From Isoetes taiwanensis (taxonomy: Eukaryota > Streptophyta > Lycopodiopsida > Isoetales > Isoetaceae): DNA of 64,000 nt. The DNA lies in the NCBI GenBank assembly GCA_021234155.1, contig JAJEKV010000005.1, forward strand, positions 24,381,584-24,445,583, given 5' to 3'. Under the pieces are notes generated by a model. The model saw nothing but the letters and a program-made list of their open reading frames with translations. It had not been told where the DNA came from and searched no databases. Both the position numbers and the translations under genes were made by a program. This document shows positions 54,359-64,000 of the stretch, piece by piece; within the stretch, counting starts at the first letter, position 1; each line of letters begins with the position of its first letter.

Positions 54359-56885
54359 TGCTGCCATGCTATGGCAGCATGGAAGAGCAAGGCATATTTT
54401 GACACTTATTCTCACACTTTGATCTGAATTTAGAGGCACAAGAAGAATTCATACTTGCACACTTAGAAGACTTGAAGAGCAAGGTGAGAACATTTGACTC
54501 AGGTCACACGGGCAAGGCAAAAAGGAGAATCAAGCAAAGTTTGAAGGATTGAAGATCCCTTGAAGATTTCTTGGTATGTGATGTTATCATTTGAGTTCTT
54601 GGCATGATTGCACCCTTTGATTCCTATCCTACATCCCCCCTACCTTTAACCATGATGAAATGCCCATGATATCTTGAGTTCCATGCCTACACCTCACTTC
54701 CAAATCAAATTTGACCTTGAAGATTTTTTCTAGTCAAGACTATCCCTTCACAAGTCATTCACACGCCATACACTTACCATACCATTTCCATATCATTCTA
54801 AGTACTAAACTCCACTTGACTTGGTCATGCATGTGGTCAAAGGTCAACATCCTCTCCCTATAAGTAAAAAAGGAGAGAGAATGCAAAAATTCCTAAGGGA
54901 AACACTCAAAATTCAAGATTTGCCTAGAAAATGCTAATGTCATGCAATTATGCCTAAATTGACCCATGAGAATACCTTTGAGATGCCAAGTCACCATACA
55001 TGTCACCCTTTCTTGCCATGTCATATCATGCACTTCTCACCACATTGAGACTCTAATTTTTTTGCAAAAATCCTTCAAATTACATGTTTGATCCTACGAA
55101 AATGACACATTATCATGCCACATCATCATCAACACCTCCACATCATCATCCACATGTCACACACATCATGACTAGAAAAAATATTCTAAGCCAAGTTGAT
55201 TGACACGTCACCATCCTTGTTTGCCATGTCACCCTTACTTTGCCATGTCATCATGCTCACATGCCACATCACCCTTCTTACATGCCATTTTAAAGGCAAA
55301 ATTTGAAAGTGCCCATTTGCAAAAAAGATTCCAGCATCTTCTAGAGCATATTCAAAGATTCCCCTTGAAAAAAAAAAGAAAATTGAAAAAATCATTCATT
55401 TTGGCCCTCAAATTCAGCGCCTTAGACCATTTTGCAAACAAATTTTCCTACCTACCCCCAAGCCTATTTTTTCCCAGCCAATCTCCCCATGCCACGTGGA
55501 ACATCCGAGCGTGTGGGGCGATGGAGGTACCGAGGCCCACGTGGATATTACACGTTAAATATTAATAATAAGGATTTTGTTATTCCTCGTGATCGTCCGA
55601 GTTGAATCAGGCCTGTGGGATATTTCATCAAGAACTGCCAAGAACCCTAAAATTTGAGAGTGCCAAGATCCGTCTGATTCGATCAAAACAACCACGCAAT
55701 CATGATCCTAAGCTGTCGAATAACCTTGTATAATGTCAAAATGCATCAGAGAAGCAAAAAGACAGAGAATCGAACTGAATTAGCTAAGAACGCAATAGAA
55801 CAGGGGAATTTTAAAAGTGGATTTCGTGCTCAGAAAAAATTCGAGGGCTTTGAGGTGAAAGAGTGATTGATTACCTTGAAGAAGGACCGGCTTGCATTAC
55901 TGGAGCTTGATTCTGCCTTCCATATTCGATTTTTTACTTGAATTATTGACAAATTCATGCAAATTCCTTGACTGTATACCTATTTGATCCTGTGCCCAAG
56001 ACTCAGAGCTTGGGATTGTTATTGTTTGCCTATGTGTGCCTGATTCAAATGAAAATCCGAGCCTTGTTATCAAATTCTGAGTGTTCTATTTCGATTTGGT
56101 GACAGAATTTCTATGCTTGCATTATTTCCCCATGCATTTCATTCCGAAGCTCAAAGCATTACTAGCATTGCATTTAAGCATCTATAATACAAGTGTTTCC
56201 TAGTCTTAGTGTTTGTCTGAGCTATCACTACAAAAGCTGAGCTTATATTTAGAGTTATAGAAGCACAAGTCCACATTCAGCTCAATAGCAGTCAACAAAA
56301 ATTCTCAAACATCAGTAGATGGTCGTGTCATGCATGGACATTGCATAAAAAGCAAGATTTGCATCCATTCCCTCTGGCAAAAAATATATTTTCACTTCAG
56401 CTTATACTTTATCTCAGTCAGCCTCTGAAAAATCAAAACACCCAAAAACTAGATCTCCACTTGCAAAAACCATCAAGGACCATTGGATGCAGACATTTTA
56501 GGAATGGGCAGAAGTATCAGATCTCCAAAAGGAAGATCCAGTATCGAGTTCTAAAATCTAGCTCTCTGCCAGGGATAATGACCAAAATTTGACTTGGTCA
56601 GGAGTGGCTCTTTGATCCATCTGCCCTTATCAAAGCTTCTCTGACTTTTGCCCCCCACTCATAGGTCTTATGCAGCCATGGATGCAAGAATCATGATGAA
56701 AGTCTATTTGGTTTGCATTTGGCATGCTTTTTTATGACACAGACTTTTTACCCTTAATGGAAAGCTAAGTCAGATAACTGTTTGAGCAATTTTCTTGGTT
56801 CTTTCTCACTCAGAGTGGTTGTCTTAAGCAGCCTGGAGGTTCTAAACCATTGAAGTTGAAGGTTTTGCCAGGAACACCTTCAACA
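54359..56885 (+). repeat. Family F 3' LTR (2527 bp)
   Basis: Starts TGCTGCC, 7-base loop, GGCAGCA and ends CCTTCAACA. GGCCTGTGGGATA at about 55610-55622 and a telo-box AACCCTAA at 55643-55650 occupy the positions seen in A, B and H; the TATA box is not clear. Its 3' end resembles family A's. The first 334 bases recur inverted at 60733-61066. Confidence 0.85.
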
Positions 56886-57890
56886 TACTCTTTTTAAAGA
56901 TTGCTATAATGTTATAAAATATTGTCATAAATGCCAGATCTTTAGCAAGAGAGCATTGCAACCAGCCCCTCTCACTGCTGTAACTTCTCCAGGGCCATTC
57001 CAGACATGGGAACTTGACCATAGGTCCAGTAGATCGACCCTCTTCAGCTCAGTATCAATTCATACTTGTAGCCACAAATTATTTTACCAAATGGGCTGAA
57101 GCAGTTCCCCTTAGAGAAGCAAATGCATACACCACTGCAAGATTTCTTCATGAGAACATCTGTGCTAGATTTGGAGTTCCCTTCAAAATCATCTCTGATA
57201 GGGGAAGTCAATTCATGAGTCAAACCATTGCCTTATTGCTAGCCACTCTAAAAGTTAAATACACTAAAAGTTCAACATATTACCCTCAAGGCAATGGTCA
57301 AGCTAAGTCAACTAATAAGGTTCTGAAGTCAATTCTGAAAAAAGACCATCAGCATTTCAAAAAAAGATTGGCACCTCAAACTCCGTGATGCACTATGGCC
57401 ATACAGAACTACTATTAAGGCCTCCACCAAACACACACCTTTTAGTCTGGTCTATGGCATAGAGTCTGTGTTGCCAATTGTGCTTGAACTTCCATCACTC
57501 AGATTGGCATATCAAATAAACTTAGAAATGGATGATGCACTGAAGGAAAGATGTGTGAGATTGTTGCAGCTTGAAGAACACAGGTATGAAGCAGAAAATG
57601 CTATTATGATTAAAAAGACCAAGGATATAGCAGCATTCAAGGCTGCTCACAAGCTCCAAGGTACTCTCAAATCAGGAGAACTGGTCTTGAAATGGAACAA
57701 GGCAAGGGAAGCCACAGCAACAAAGTTTGAAAATCTTTGGGAAGGGCCTTTTGATGTAATTGGCAAGGCAGGAAAAGATTCTTATTGGCTGAGAGATGTA
57801 CTTGATGGCAGAGAGTTGTTGAATCCTATCAATATCCTACACTTGAAAAGGTATTGGCAACAACATGTTGCCTTAAGTTTGCTTAGTTAA
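56886..57890 (+). pseudogene. Family C integrase, core and C-terminal part
   Basis: Follows the F LTR and the duplication TACTC, resuming at PTLFKDCYNVIKYCHKCQ. It has a damaged GLDFIGP (WELDHRS in a shifted frame), then open frame with PSSAQYQFILVATNYFTKWAE, FKIISDRGSQF (second D) and STYYPQGNGQ, AKSTNKV where the catalytic E is replaced by K. A break at about 57365 leads to the C-terminal domain ELVLKWNKAREATATKFENL and ILHLKRYWQQHVALSLLS with stop TAA at 57888-57890. The N-terminal part is at 61067-61480 on the other strand. Confidence 0.85.
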
Positions 57891-58655
57891 AAGTTTACTT
57901 AGAATTTGTAGGTAGGATAGCTTAGTTTGCTTTTGGTTGACTGAGATTGCAAAAAAGCTAAAAAGAAGAAAAAGAAAAGACAAAAAAACAATGCATGAGT
58001 ATTTGATAAATAATATTTGTTTTCAAATTCTAGTATTTGCATAAATTAAGCTTTTGAATTCGAGATTTACGCTACTGATGCAAGAACAAGAGATTTGTGC
58101 AGGTTTTAACTTATTCAAGGTTCAAATCAAATACTTTTATTGCTCAAGTTCTGAATTCCATGCAGGAACATCTGGATTTGCAGTCATACATCTCACATTC
58201 ATACACTTTTCTTCATTCACCTTCATCTCTATAGCTGCTGCCATCCCCACCACAACAGCAGCTCATTATGCTAATAAATCTTTTGTCACATGCAGATGCA
58301 TCCTGAGACATTCATTTCATACTCATCTGTATAGAAGTTGCCCTTGATTCACACAAAACACTTCAAACCATCGTTCTTTTCTACCAAATCCATTAGACTG
58401 CTGTCACATTTCCATCCAGCAACTCATATTCTTTACTAATAATCACACTTGCCATGCAGGTTCATTTGCAGATTACTTCCATGATAATATTCATATCATA
58501 CTTGAATCTACCATCACCTTCTATTTTCAATCCATTGCAGGTCCATTGAGCTGTCAAACATACCTCCACATTGGCAGTTAGCTGGAATTCCATTCTGATC
58601 ATCAAGCAAAAAACAAGAGGCTGGGGGACCAGCCTGTTCTTTTAGTTTGGCATAA
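57891..58655 (+). other. Family C 3' untranslated region
   Basis: Non-coding with modules GTGCAGGTTTTA (58097), CATGCAGGAACATC (58161), CATGCAGATGCATCC (58290), CATGCAGGTTCA (58456) and TTGCAGGTCCA (58536). Hairpin GGCTGG-GGGA-CCAGCC at 58619-58634, 21 bases before the LTR. Confidence 0.72.
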
Positions 58656-59285
58656 TGCTTCCATAGCTGCTGCCATGCTGGAAGAGCAAAACACATTCTG
58701 ACATTCTCATGCTCACGCTTTGATTTGAACACAGATATACAAGCACAATTCATTGAAGGAAAATGCATCTTTGCACATTGTGAAGAAAAGACTTGAAGAC
58801 CAAGGTGAGGACATTTGACAAAGACCGCATAAGCATGCTAAGGAAGGTGATTCAAGCAACACATTTTTGAAGATTTGAAGACCCCTTGAAGTGTTCTTGG
58901 TATGTGATGCTTCTATTTAAGTTCTTGGCATAACTACATTTCATAATCTCCATCTTAAGCCTTCCATATCCTTTGCCATGAAAACATGCCCATGAAACCC
59001 CAAGTTCCATGCCTAGCCTTCATTTCCTAGGGCAAATTGGCCTAGAAGAATTTTTTCTAGTCAAAACTTCTCTTTCACATGTCATTCACATCACACACAC
59101 TTATCATACCATCACCATCTCATTAAAGCACAAATTTCCACTTGATTTGGTCACACTCATGGTCAAAGGCCAAAATTCTCTCTCTAGAAGTCAACGAGAG
59201 AAAGTGCAAGATTCGTAAAGGAAGCAATTAAAAGTCAATACTCTTGAGGCCGCTTGTTGGGGATTGTGGGGAAAATCCGTCAACA
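58656..59285 (+). repeat. Family C LTR, internally deleted, with an LTR end CAACA
   Basis: Starts TGCTTCCATAGCTGCTGCC and follows the F and H LTRs to about 59240, then jumps to GGGGAAAATCCGTCAACA. Either a large internal deletion of one LTR or a join of two. A primer site lies three bases on. Confidence 0.65.
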
Positions 59286-59288
59286 AAA

Positions 59289-59307
59289 TGGAGGTCCTAC
59301 CGAGATC
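59289..59307 (+). other. Primer-binding site, tRNA-Gln type (59.3 kb)
   Basis: TGGAGGTCCTACCGAGATC, same as family B, three bases after CAACA. No gag follows in the next 1.4 kb. Confidence 0.75.
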
Positions 59308-60732
59308 TGATGTTTCCCCAGATCATTTTGGTGCTGCAAATTTATTTGGAGCAGTCATTGTTTACAGATTTATTTGGAGCAGTCTTTGTTCATTTCGGGT
59401 TGCTTACAGACTTACTTAGGATTCTATTATTTTTTAAGAGAAGAGGTAGTGAATCTTATGTACTTGGAAGACTGTTGATGATGAAGACTGTTGCAGGCTC
59501 TCCCTGTTCTTTCTCTCTGCTGAGATAATGCAAAGTTCTGCTTCAATATATTTAAGGAGAGTTCGCTATTGCCAGCGCTCCGTGATTTATCTGAAGAAAA
59601 TTGCTCCACTCCATTTTTATCCCTGATCTCTGCACTGTTGGCTCTGCTCTTACTAGTCGAAAAACTTGCTCTTGCTTCATAGTTTTTTCCAGTGCTCTCC
59701 AATCCTTGCCTTTACCACAAAATCCTACATATCTGTTACTCCATCTCTACTGATCGTTTGTAACGAGCACTTGCTTGCTAAACCTGTAACAAACAGAAAA
59801 AAGAGATGAAGATTTGCCATAGCCATTTTCTTCTGCCGGATCCCTGCCAAGCCTCTATTTTTTGTTCTAAACCGTCGGACCTGCAGAAAAAAAAAGATGG
59901 GAAGAAGTGGGAAGGAGGGAGAAGAGAAGCAAGAAGCCACCATAGCCGCTGCCATAGCCACAACTATCCTTCTATTGCTGAATCCATGAGTCAAGCTGCT
60001 GTCGGACCTGTAAAGAAAAGAAATCAAAGGATGAAAGTAAAGAAAAGAGAAGCTCCATTTCATCCGCCGCCATAGCCTCTTGTTCACTGTCGCCCATGCA
60101 CAGAAAGAAGCACAGAAGAAAAAAAATTTGTTTGCCCTTTCTTGGAACTATTGCCACGTCTACCTTTTTTTACCACATCTCCTATCTTTGCAATTTTTTT
60201 ACCCACTTGCCCTTACGTTGCTTTTTCCCACTTCTTATTCTTCTTGCCATTTATAGCCCACCCACCTTTTGATTCTTTTTTAATGCCCACTCACTATTCT
60301 CACCACTTATCACGTTGCCCTTTTACCACTTGTTATTTTTGCTCTTTTTTATGCCTTGGCCACACCTTAGCCCGTATTTATGATTAGCATATTTTTGTTT
60401 GGGCGAAGAGCCTTCGCTTTCCTCTCCTCCTCACCATGGCAAAGCCAAGCCAAAAAAATTGTGAAACTTATTAAGATTTTATCCTTTGCCGTAACATTTA
60501 ATGGTGCCCTACCCCATGGTTTTGCTATATTATACACAAGTGATATTATTTTATTAACTTTGTTAAAAATTATTACCAAGGAGGGATACTTGCACATGGA
60601 CCAGAGCCATAGTAGCCAGCGCGGACGATGTAAGCGACCTTCTTGGAATTCTCTTATTGAGCATGGTTATCCACACGTGGTCCAGAGCCAAAGTAGCCAG
60701 TGCGGGTGTGTGGGTGTGGAGCAATGAGATGC
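59308..60732. other. Unassigned 1.4-kb stretch
   Basis: No recognised protein on either strand; short open frames on both strands have no family features. The minus strand has a good TATA box (GGCTATAAATGGC near 60250) and three pyrimidine tracts ending in CAG before GT (near 60012, 59882 and 59785). A 33-base phrase with CCAGAGCC and TAGCCAG occurs twice (60597 and 60677). It may be leader or LTR of another element, or captured DNA. Confidence 0.5.
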
Positions 60733-61066
60733 GTGTAGGCATGGAACTCAAGATCTCATGGGCATTTCATCGTGGTTAAAGGTAGGGGGGATGTAGGATA
60801 GGAATCAAAGGGTGCAATCATGCCAATAACTCAAATGATAACATCACATACCAAGAAATCTTCAAGGGATCTTCAATCCTTCAAACTTTGCTTGATTCTC
60901 CTTTTTGCCTTGCCTGTGTGACCTGAGTCAAATGTCCTCACCTTGCTCTTCATGTCTAATAAGCGTGAAAGTATGAATTCTTCTTGTGCCTCTAAATTCA
61001 GATCAAAGTGTGAGAATAAGTGTCAAAATATGCCTTGCTCTTCCATGCTGCCATAGCATGGCAGCA
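60733..61066 (-). repeat. Family F LTR start, inverted (334 bp)
   Basis: Read on the minus strand it matches 54359-54692, including TGCTGCC..GGCAGCA. It abuts integrase codons through GAGTA (61067-61071), the reverse complement of TACTC at 56886-56890. Confidence 0.8.
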
Positions 61067-61745
61067 GAGTAGGCCAAAAATATCCAGACCTCAAGATCTT
61101 CTTGGCAATTGTGTCAGCAGCAAAGTGTCCACCACAAATACCTTCATGACAAGCCTCAATGATCATCTTGGCTTCTTCAGGATCCACACACCTCAGCAAC
61201 ACTCCCTCTTTGTCAACCTTGCACAACACCTCCGCAATCAACCTGAACTTTTTGCACCTCTGTTTGAATCTCCTTTCCTGACTGCTACTTAAGTCTTTTG
61301 GCAGCTCATTGTGTTCAAGATAATTCCTGATATCCAATTGCCAATCCAAATCTTTTGCATAGGAAACAACCATGTTAGTAACACAATCAACATCATTCAA
61401 TCCTTCTTGATCCTCATGTTTAAACAAAACATAGGGCAAATAAGAACTGGTATTTTCAACTAAGTTCACAACTTTGACTGTAATGTTGTTGTAAGCTTGA
61501 ACTTTACAAGCCCATCTACATAACTTGGCTTTGGGTTGTTTCTTTGCAAAGAGGAGAGATAAAGGGTTTTACCTCATAAAGACTTGAGTTTGGTTGTTTT
61601 GTAGTAAATGACCCTGTCTTTCTATCAGAAACATTAAAGCAGCTGCACTTTTCTCCAGCCTATGATATCTTAGCTCAGTATCAGACCACATTTTGCTGTC
61701 TTCTTGCAGCAATGCCACACCAATTGCCCTTTTTGTGACACTAAT
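61067..61745 (-). pseudogene. Family C integrase N-terminal part, tether and RNase H
   Basis: In sense from 61745: AISVTKRAIG-type codons and SDTELRYHRLEKSAAALMFL (RNase H), KQPKAKLCRWACKVQAYN (tether), then a 148-codon open stretch with LPYVLFKHEDQEGLND, LLRCVDPEEAKMIIEACHEG and ICGGHFAADTIAKKILRSGY ending FWPTL, where the F LTR begins. The missing continuation FKDCYN is at 56890 on the plus strand. The domain is disrupted but nearly undamaged by point changes. Confidence 0.85.
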
Positions 61746-64000
61746 TGCTGCATGCTATGGCAGCATGGAAGAGCAAGACACATTCTCATATTCTCATGCT
61801 CACACTTTGATTTGAACATAGATATACAAAGACGATGCATCTTTGCACACTTTGAGAAGAAGACTTGAAGACCAAGGTGAGGACATTTGACAAAGATCAC
61901 ACAAGCATGCCATGGAAGGTGATTCAAGCAAATGTTGAAGATTTGAAGACCATCTATATACCCCTTTCCAAGGCAAAAATACTAAAAAGCTCTTTGCAAA
62001 AAAAGATTCCACCATCCTTGAGAGCATAAAAAAAGATCTTTTTTGCAAAAAAGAAATTCAAAAAATTCGTTTATTTGGGCCTTCATATGTGATTTCTTAG
62101 GAATCATGCCATACCATGTTCTGCAAAAAAAAATTCCTATCTACCCCCAAAGCCTAGATTTCCCTGCCAATCTCCCCCTGCCACGTGGTATACCTGGGCG
62201 TGTGGGGCGGTGGAGGTACCGAGGCCCACATGGATATAGCACGCTTATTATTAATAATATTGAAAATACTATTCCTTATATACCCTGGCTTCAGTTTACA
62301 ACCCGGCCTGTGGGATAGATTTTGCCAAGAACCCTAATCTTTGGAAATGCCAAGAAAATCTGCTTGAAACAACCACCCAATCATGACTTGAAGCTGTCAG
62401 ATCAGCCTGTGTGATACCAAGAATGTTACGAATGCTCTATTCTTCCTGCAAAACTCATCAATATATTAGAAGGTAAAACACCACAGGGTACTCGATTTAC
62501 CACCCAATCGGACCAACTAGAAGAGATGTCACCAAGTCAAGCTACTCCGCAAGACTGTATAAGAACAAACTCTCTCTAGCCACCAACCACTGGTGTTATA
62601 TGAACTCCTTCTAATGATATGATCAAGCAAGAAACAAGAGAGATACTAGAAGGTAAGGCTAGGCACATCATCAACATAGGAAGAAGCAGATTTAGTTGTG
62701 CAGTCATCTTAGACCCCTATCTTAGACCCCTATGCACCTTTCTGGGCATAACTTTCAAACCGTAAGGAATCTATGGACAACCCGATCTTGAGTTGTGGTC
62801 GCGGAGATATCATGTCTCAAAGTTGTCCTTCTATTTATAGGTAACAACACCTTTTTTTTTTGCCTTTTTGCTTCTAAATAAAGGTCAAGGTTTATTTTTA
62901 GCTCTCTCTTTGATAATAGCAAGGCTTAGACATACTGGATGACTTTCGTACTTGATCATATCAATAAATATTGTTCCATGCAAGGCCACTCCCCCGAGCA
63001 CCGTTATTAGTTATTAACCTTAAACCATATCAAAGAACCTATCAAACAAGCTAAACAACAAAACTCTAGACCGAATTTGCCAACAGAGCTAAACAAGGGA
63101 ATTTAAAAAAGGGGTTTCATTCTCAGAGAATTTTTCGAGGGCTTTAAGGCGAAAGACGGGTCGATTGCTTTGAAGAAAGACCGGTTCATACATCTGGAGC
63201 TTGATTCTGCCTTCCAAACATGAGATTTTGCATGAATTATTGACTGATTTGTGCAGATTACTTGATTGTGTACCTTTTTCATCTTGTACCCAAAACTCAG
63301 AGCTTGTGATTATTATTATCTACCTGTGTGATTTTGAATTGAATGAAAATCCGATCCTTGTTGACAAATTTGTGAATGCTTCCTACTGATCTTGTGACAG
63401 ATGTCATATCTGTGCAACACTTAGTCCTTGCACCCTACCTTGAGAAAGAAAGAACACAGAAATATTGCACATAAGTATATGTAGCATAGGTTCAGGATAT
63501 TTGAATGTTTGCTCAATCCAATGATACTAGTTTAAGCTTGCATCACTAGGCCTCTGATCTGTTCTCATTACTCTATATCTACATTATGTCCAAGTAGCCT
63601 TCATTTGATTATTTGCACAGGCATTGTTGACATTGATACTGCTTAGAAAAGCAAGAAAATGCATCCAAACATCTAGCAATTCTAAATTTTCTTGCTGTTC
63701 ATACTCTATGACAGACAGCCAAACAAAAATCAAAATTCTAAAAAATATACCCATCTATCTGCAAAAAGCATTCTTGATCATTGTGTGCAGACATTCTGGA
63801 GAGGGATTGAAGCATCAAATCTCAAAAAGAAGTTACCTTTATCGAGTTAGAAAATTTAACTCTCTGCCAGGGATATTGACCAAAAATTGACCTGGTCAGG
63901 GACGCTTATTTGACAGGCTTGCTCTAATCAAAGTTTATCTGACTTTTTTCCCAACATCCTTCTTATCTGACTTTTTTCCCAACATCCTTCAAGGTCTTGT
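61746..64000 (+). repeat. Family H LTR, 5' part, runs off window
   Basis: Begins TGCTGCATGCTATGGCAGCA within the C RNase H codons; the preceding CTAAT is the expected target duplication. Related to F but with a gap of about 700 bases near 61955. Promoter: TATATA at 62277-62282, GGCCTGTGGGATA at about 62305-62317 (30 bases on) and telo-box AACCCTAA at 62330-62337. No LTR end is reached by 64000. A 29-base direct repeat (TTATCTGACTTTTTTCCCAA and following) occurs at about 63935-63992. Confidence 0.78.

Larger units (their letters stand above)
52856..56885 (+). mobile_element. Family F element, 3' half
   Basis: Integrase (52856-53722), 3' untranslated region and a complete 3' LTR (54359-56885). 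The upstream half is lost at the junction with D gag. The right end is a proper LTR terminus followed by TACTC, which also follows the inverted LTR start at 61066, so F was inserted in the integrase of element C. Confidence 0.8.

Noticed and set aside
59725-60087. A 120-codon minus-strand frame with hydrophobic runs (possible small membrane protein)
   Set aside because: Hydrophobicity comes from pyrimidine tracts; overlapping frames are also open and no homologous copy is visible in the window.
1-64000. Infectious retrovirus or endogenous pararetrovirus
   Set aside because: No envelope, movement or coat protein gene is seen; domain content and LTR structure are those of plant LTR retrotransposons.

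Overview
This window looks like the retrotransposon-filled, intergenic DNA of a large plant nuclear genome. I found no host gene, tRNA gene, rRNA gene or CRISPR array. Almost all of the sequence can be assigned to LTR retrotransposons of one Ty3/gypsy clade, nested into and duplicated next to each other. There is also one Ty1/copia fragment (LTR plus gag) and one non-LTR (LINE) fragment. The plant assignment rests on the gypsy clade (an extra plant-type RNase H, as in the Tat group), the copia primer site TGGTATCAGAGC, and G-box, telo-box and TATA motifs in the LTRs. I cannot name the species; a non-seed plant or other large-genome plant is possible.

I label the gypsy families A, B, C, D, E, F and H. 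Families A and E are minus strand; B, F and H are plus strand. D is minus strand and C is split over both strands. Where the ends are visible, the families share five features: (1) a primer-binding site TGGAGGTYCTACCGAGAT, complementary to the 3' end of a plant-type tRNA-Gln; (2) LTRs that begin with a hairpin, TGYTGCC..GGCARCA, and end in CAACA; (3) a gag with tandem CCHC knuckles; (4) the domain order gag, protease (motif LLDGGSP), an extra RNase H, RT (FLDD/YLDD), the usual gypsy RNase H, integrase; (5) a long 3' untranslated region with repeated CATGCAGGT-like modules and a small hairpin just before the 3' LTR.

Layout. 1-3086: E gag and 5' LTR, then D gag fused to an F integrase fragment; this is a near copy of 49.84-52.91 kb. 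3087-21809: two A elements in tandem sharing the middle LTR (LTR-internal-LTR-internal-LTR). 21810-26100: mosaic of E LTR pieces in both orientations, an E gag, and a copia LTR plus gag. 26101-27601: LINE remnant. 27669-30468: decayed D element. 30469-52373: one E element bounded by the target-site duplication ATGCC, with a whole B element (33138-44948) inside its 3' untranslated region. 52374-52855: the rest of D gag. 52856-56885: F integrase, 3' untranslated region and LTR, inserted into C (target duplication TACTC). 56886-59285: C integrase C-terminal part, 3' untranslated region and LTR. 59308-60732: unassigned. 60733-61745: inverted F LTR start and the missing N-terminal part of the C integrase. 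61746-64000: 5' part of an H LTR.

No element has a full set of intact reading frames. Many frame breaks between otherwise near-identical copies fall at CAG/CTG sites and recur in the same form (for example CAGCA against CAAAGA), so part of the apparent decay may be systematic sequencing or polishing error rather than mutation.
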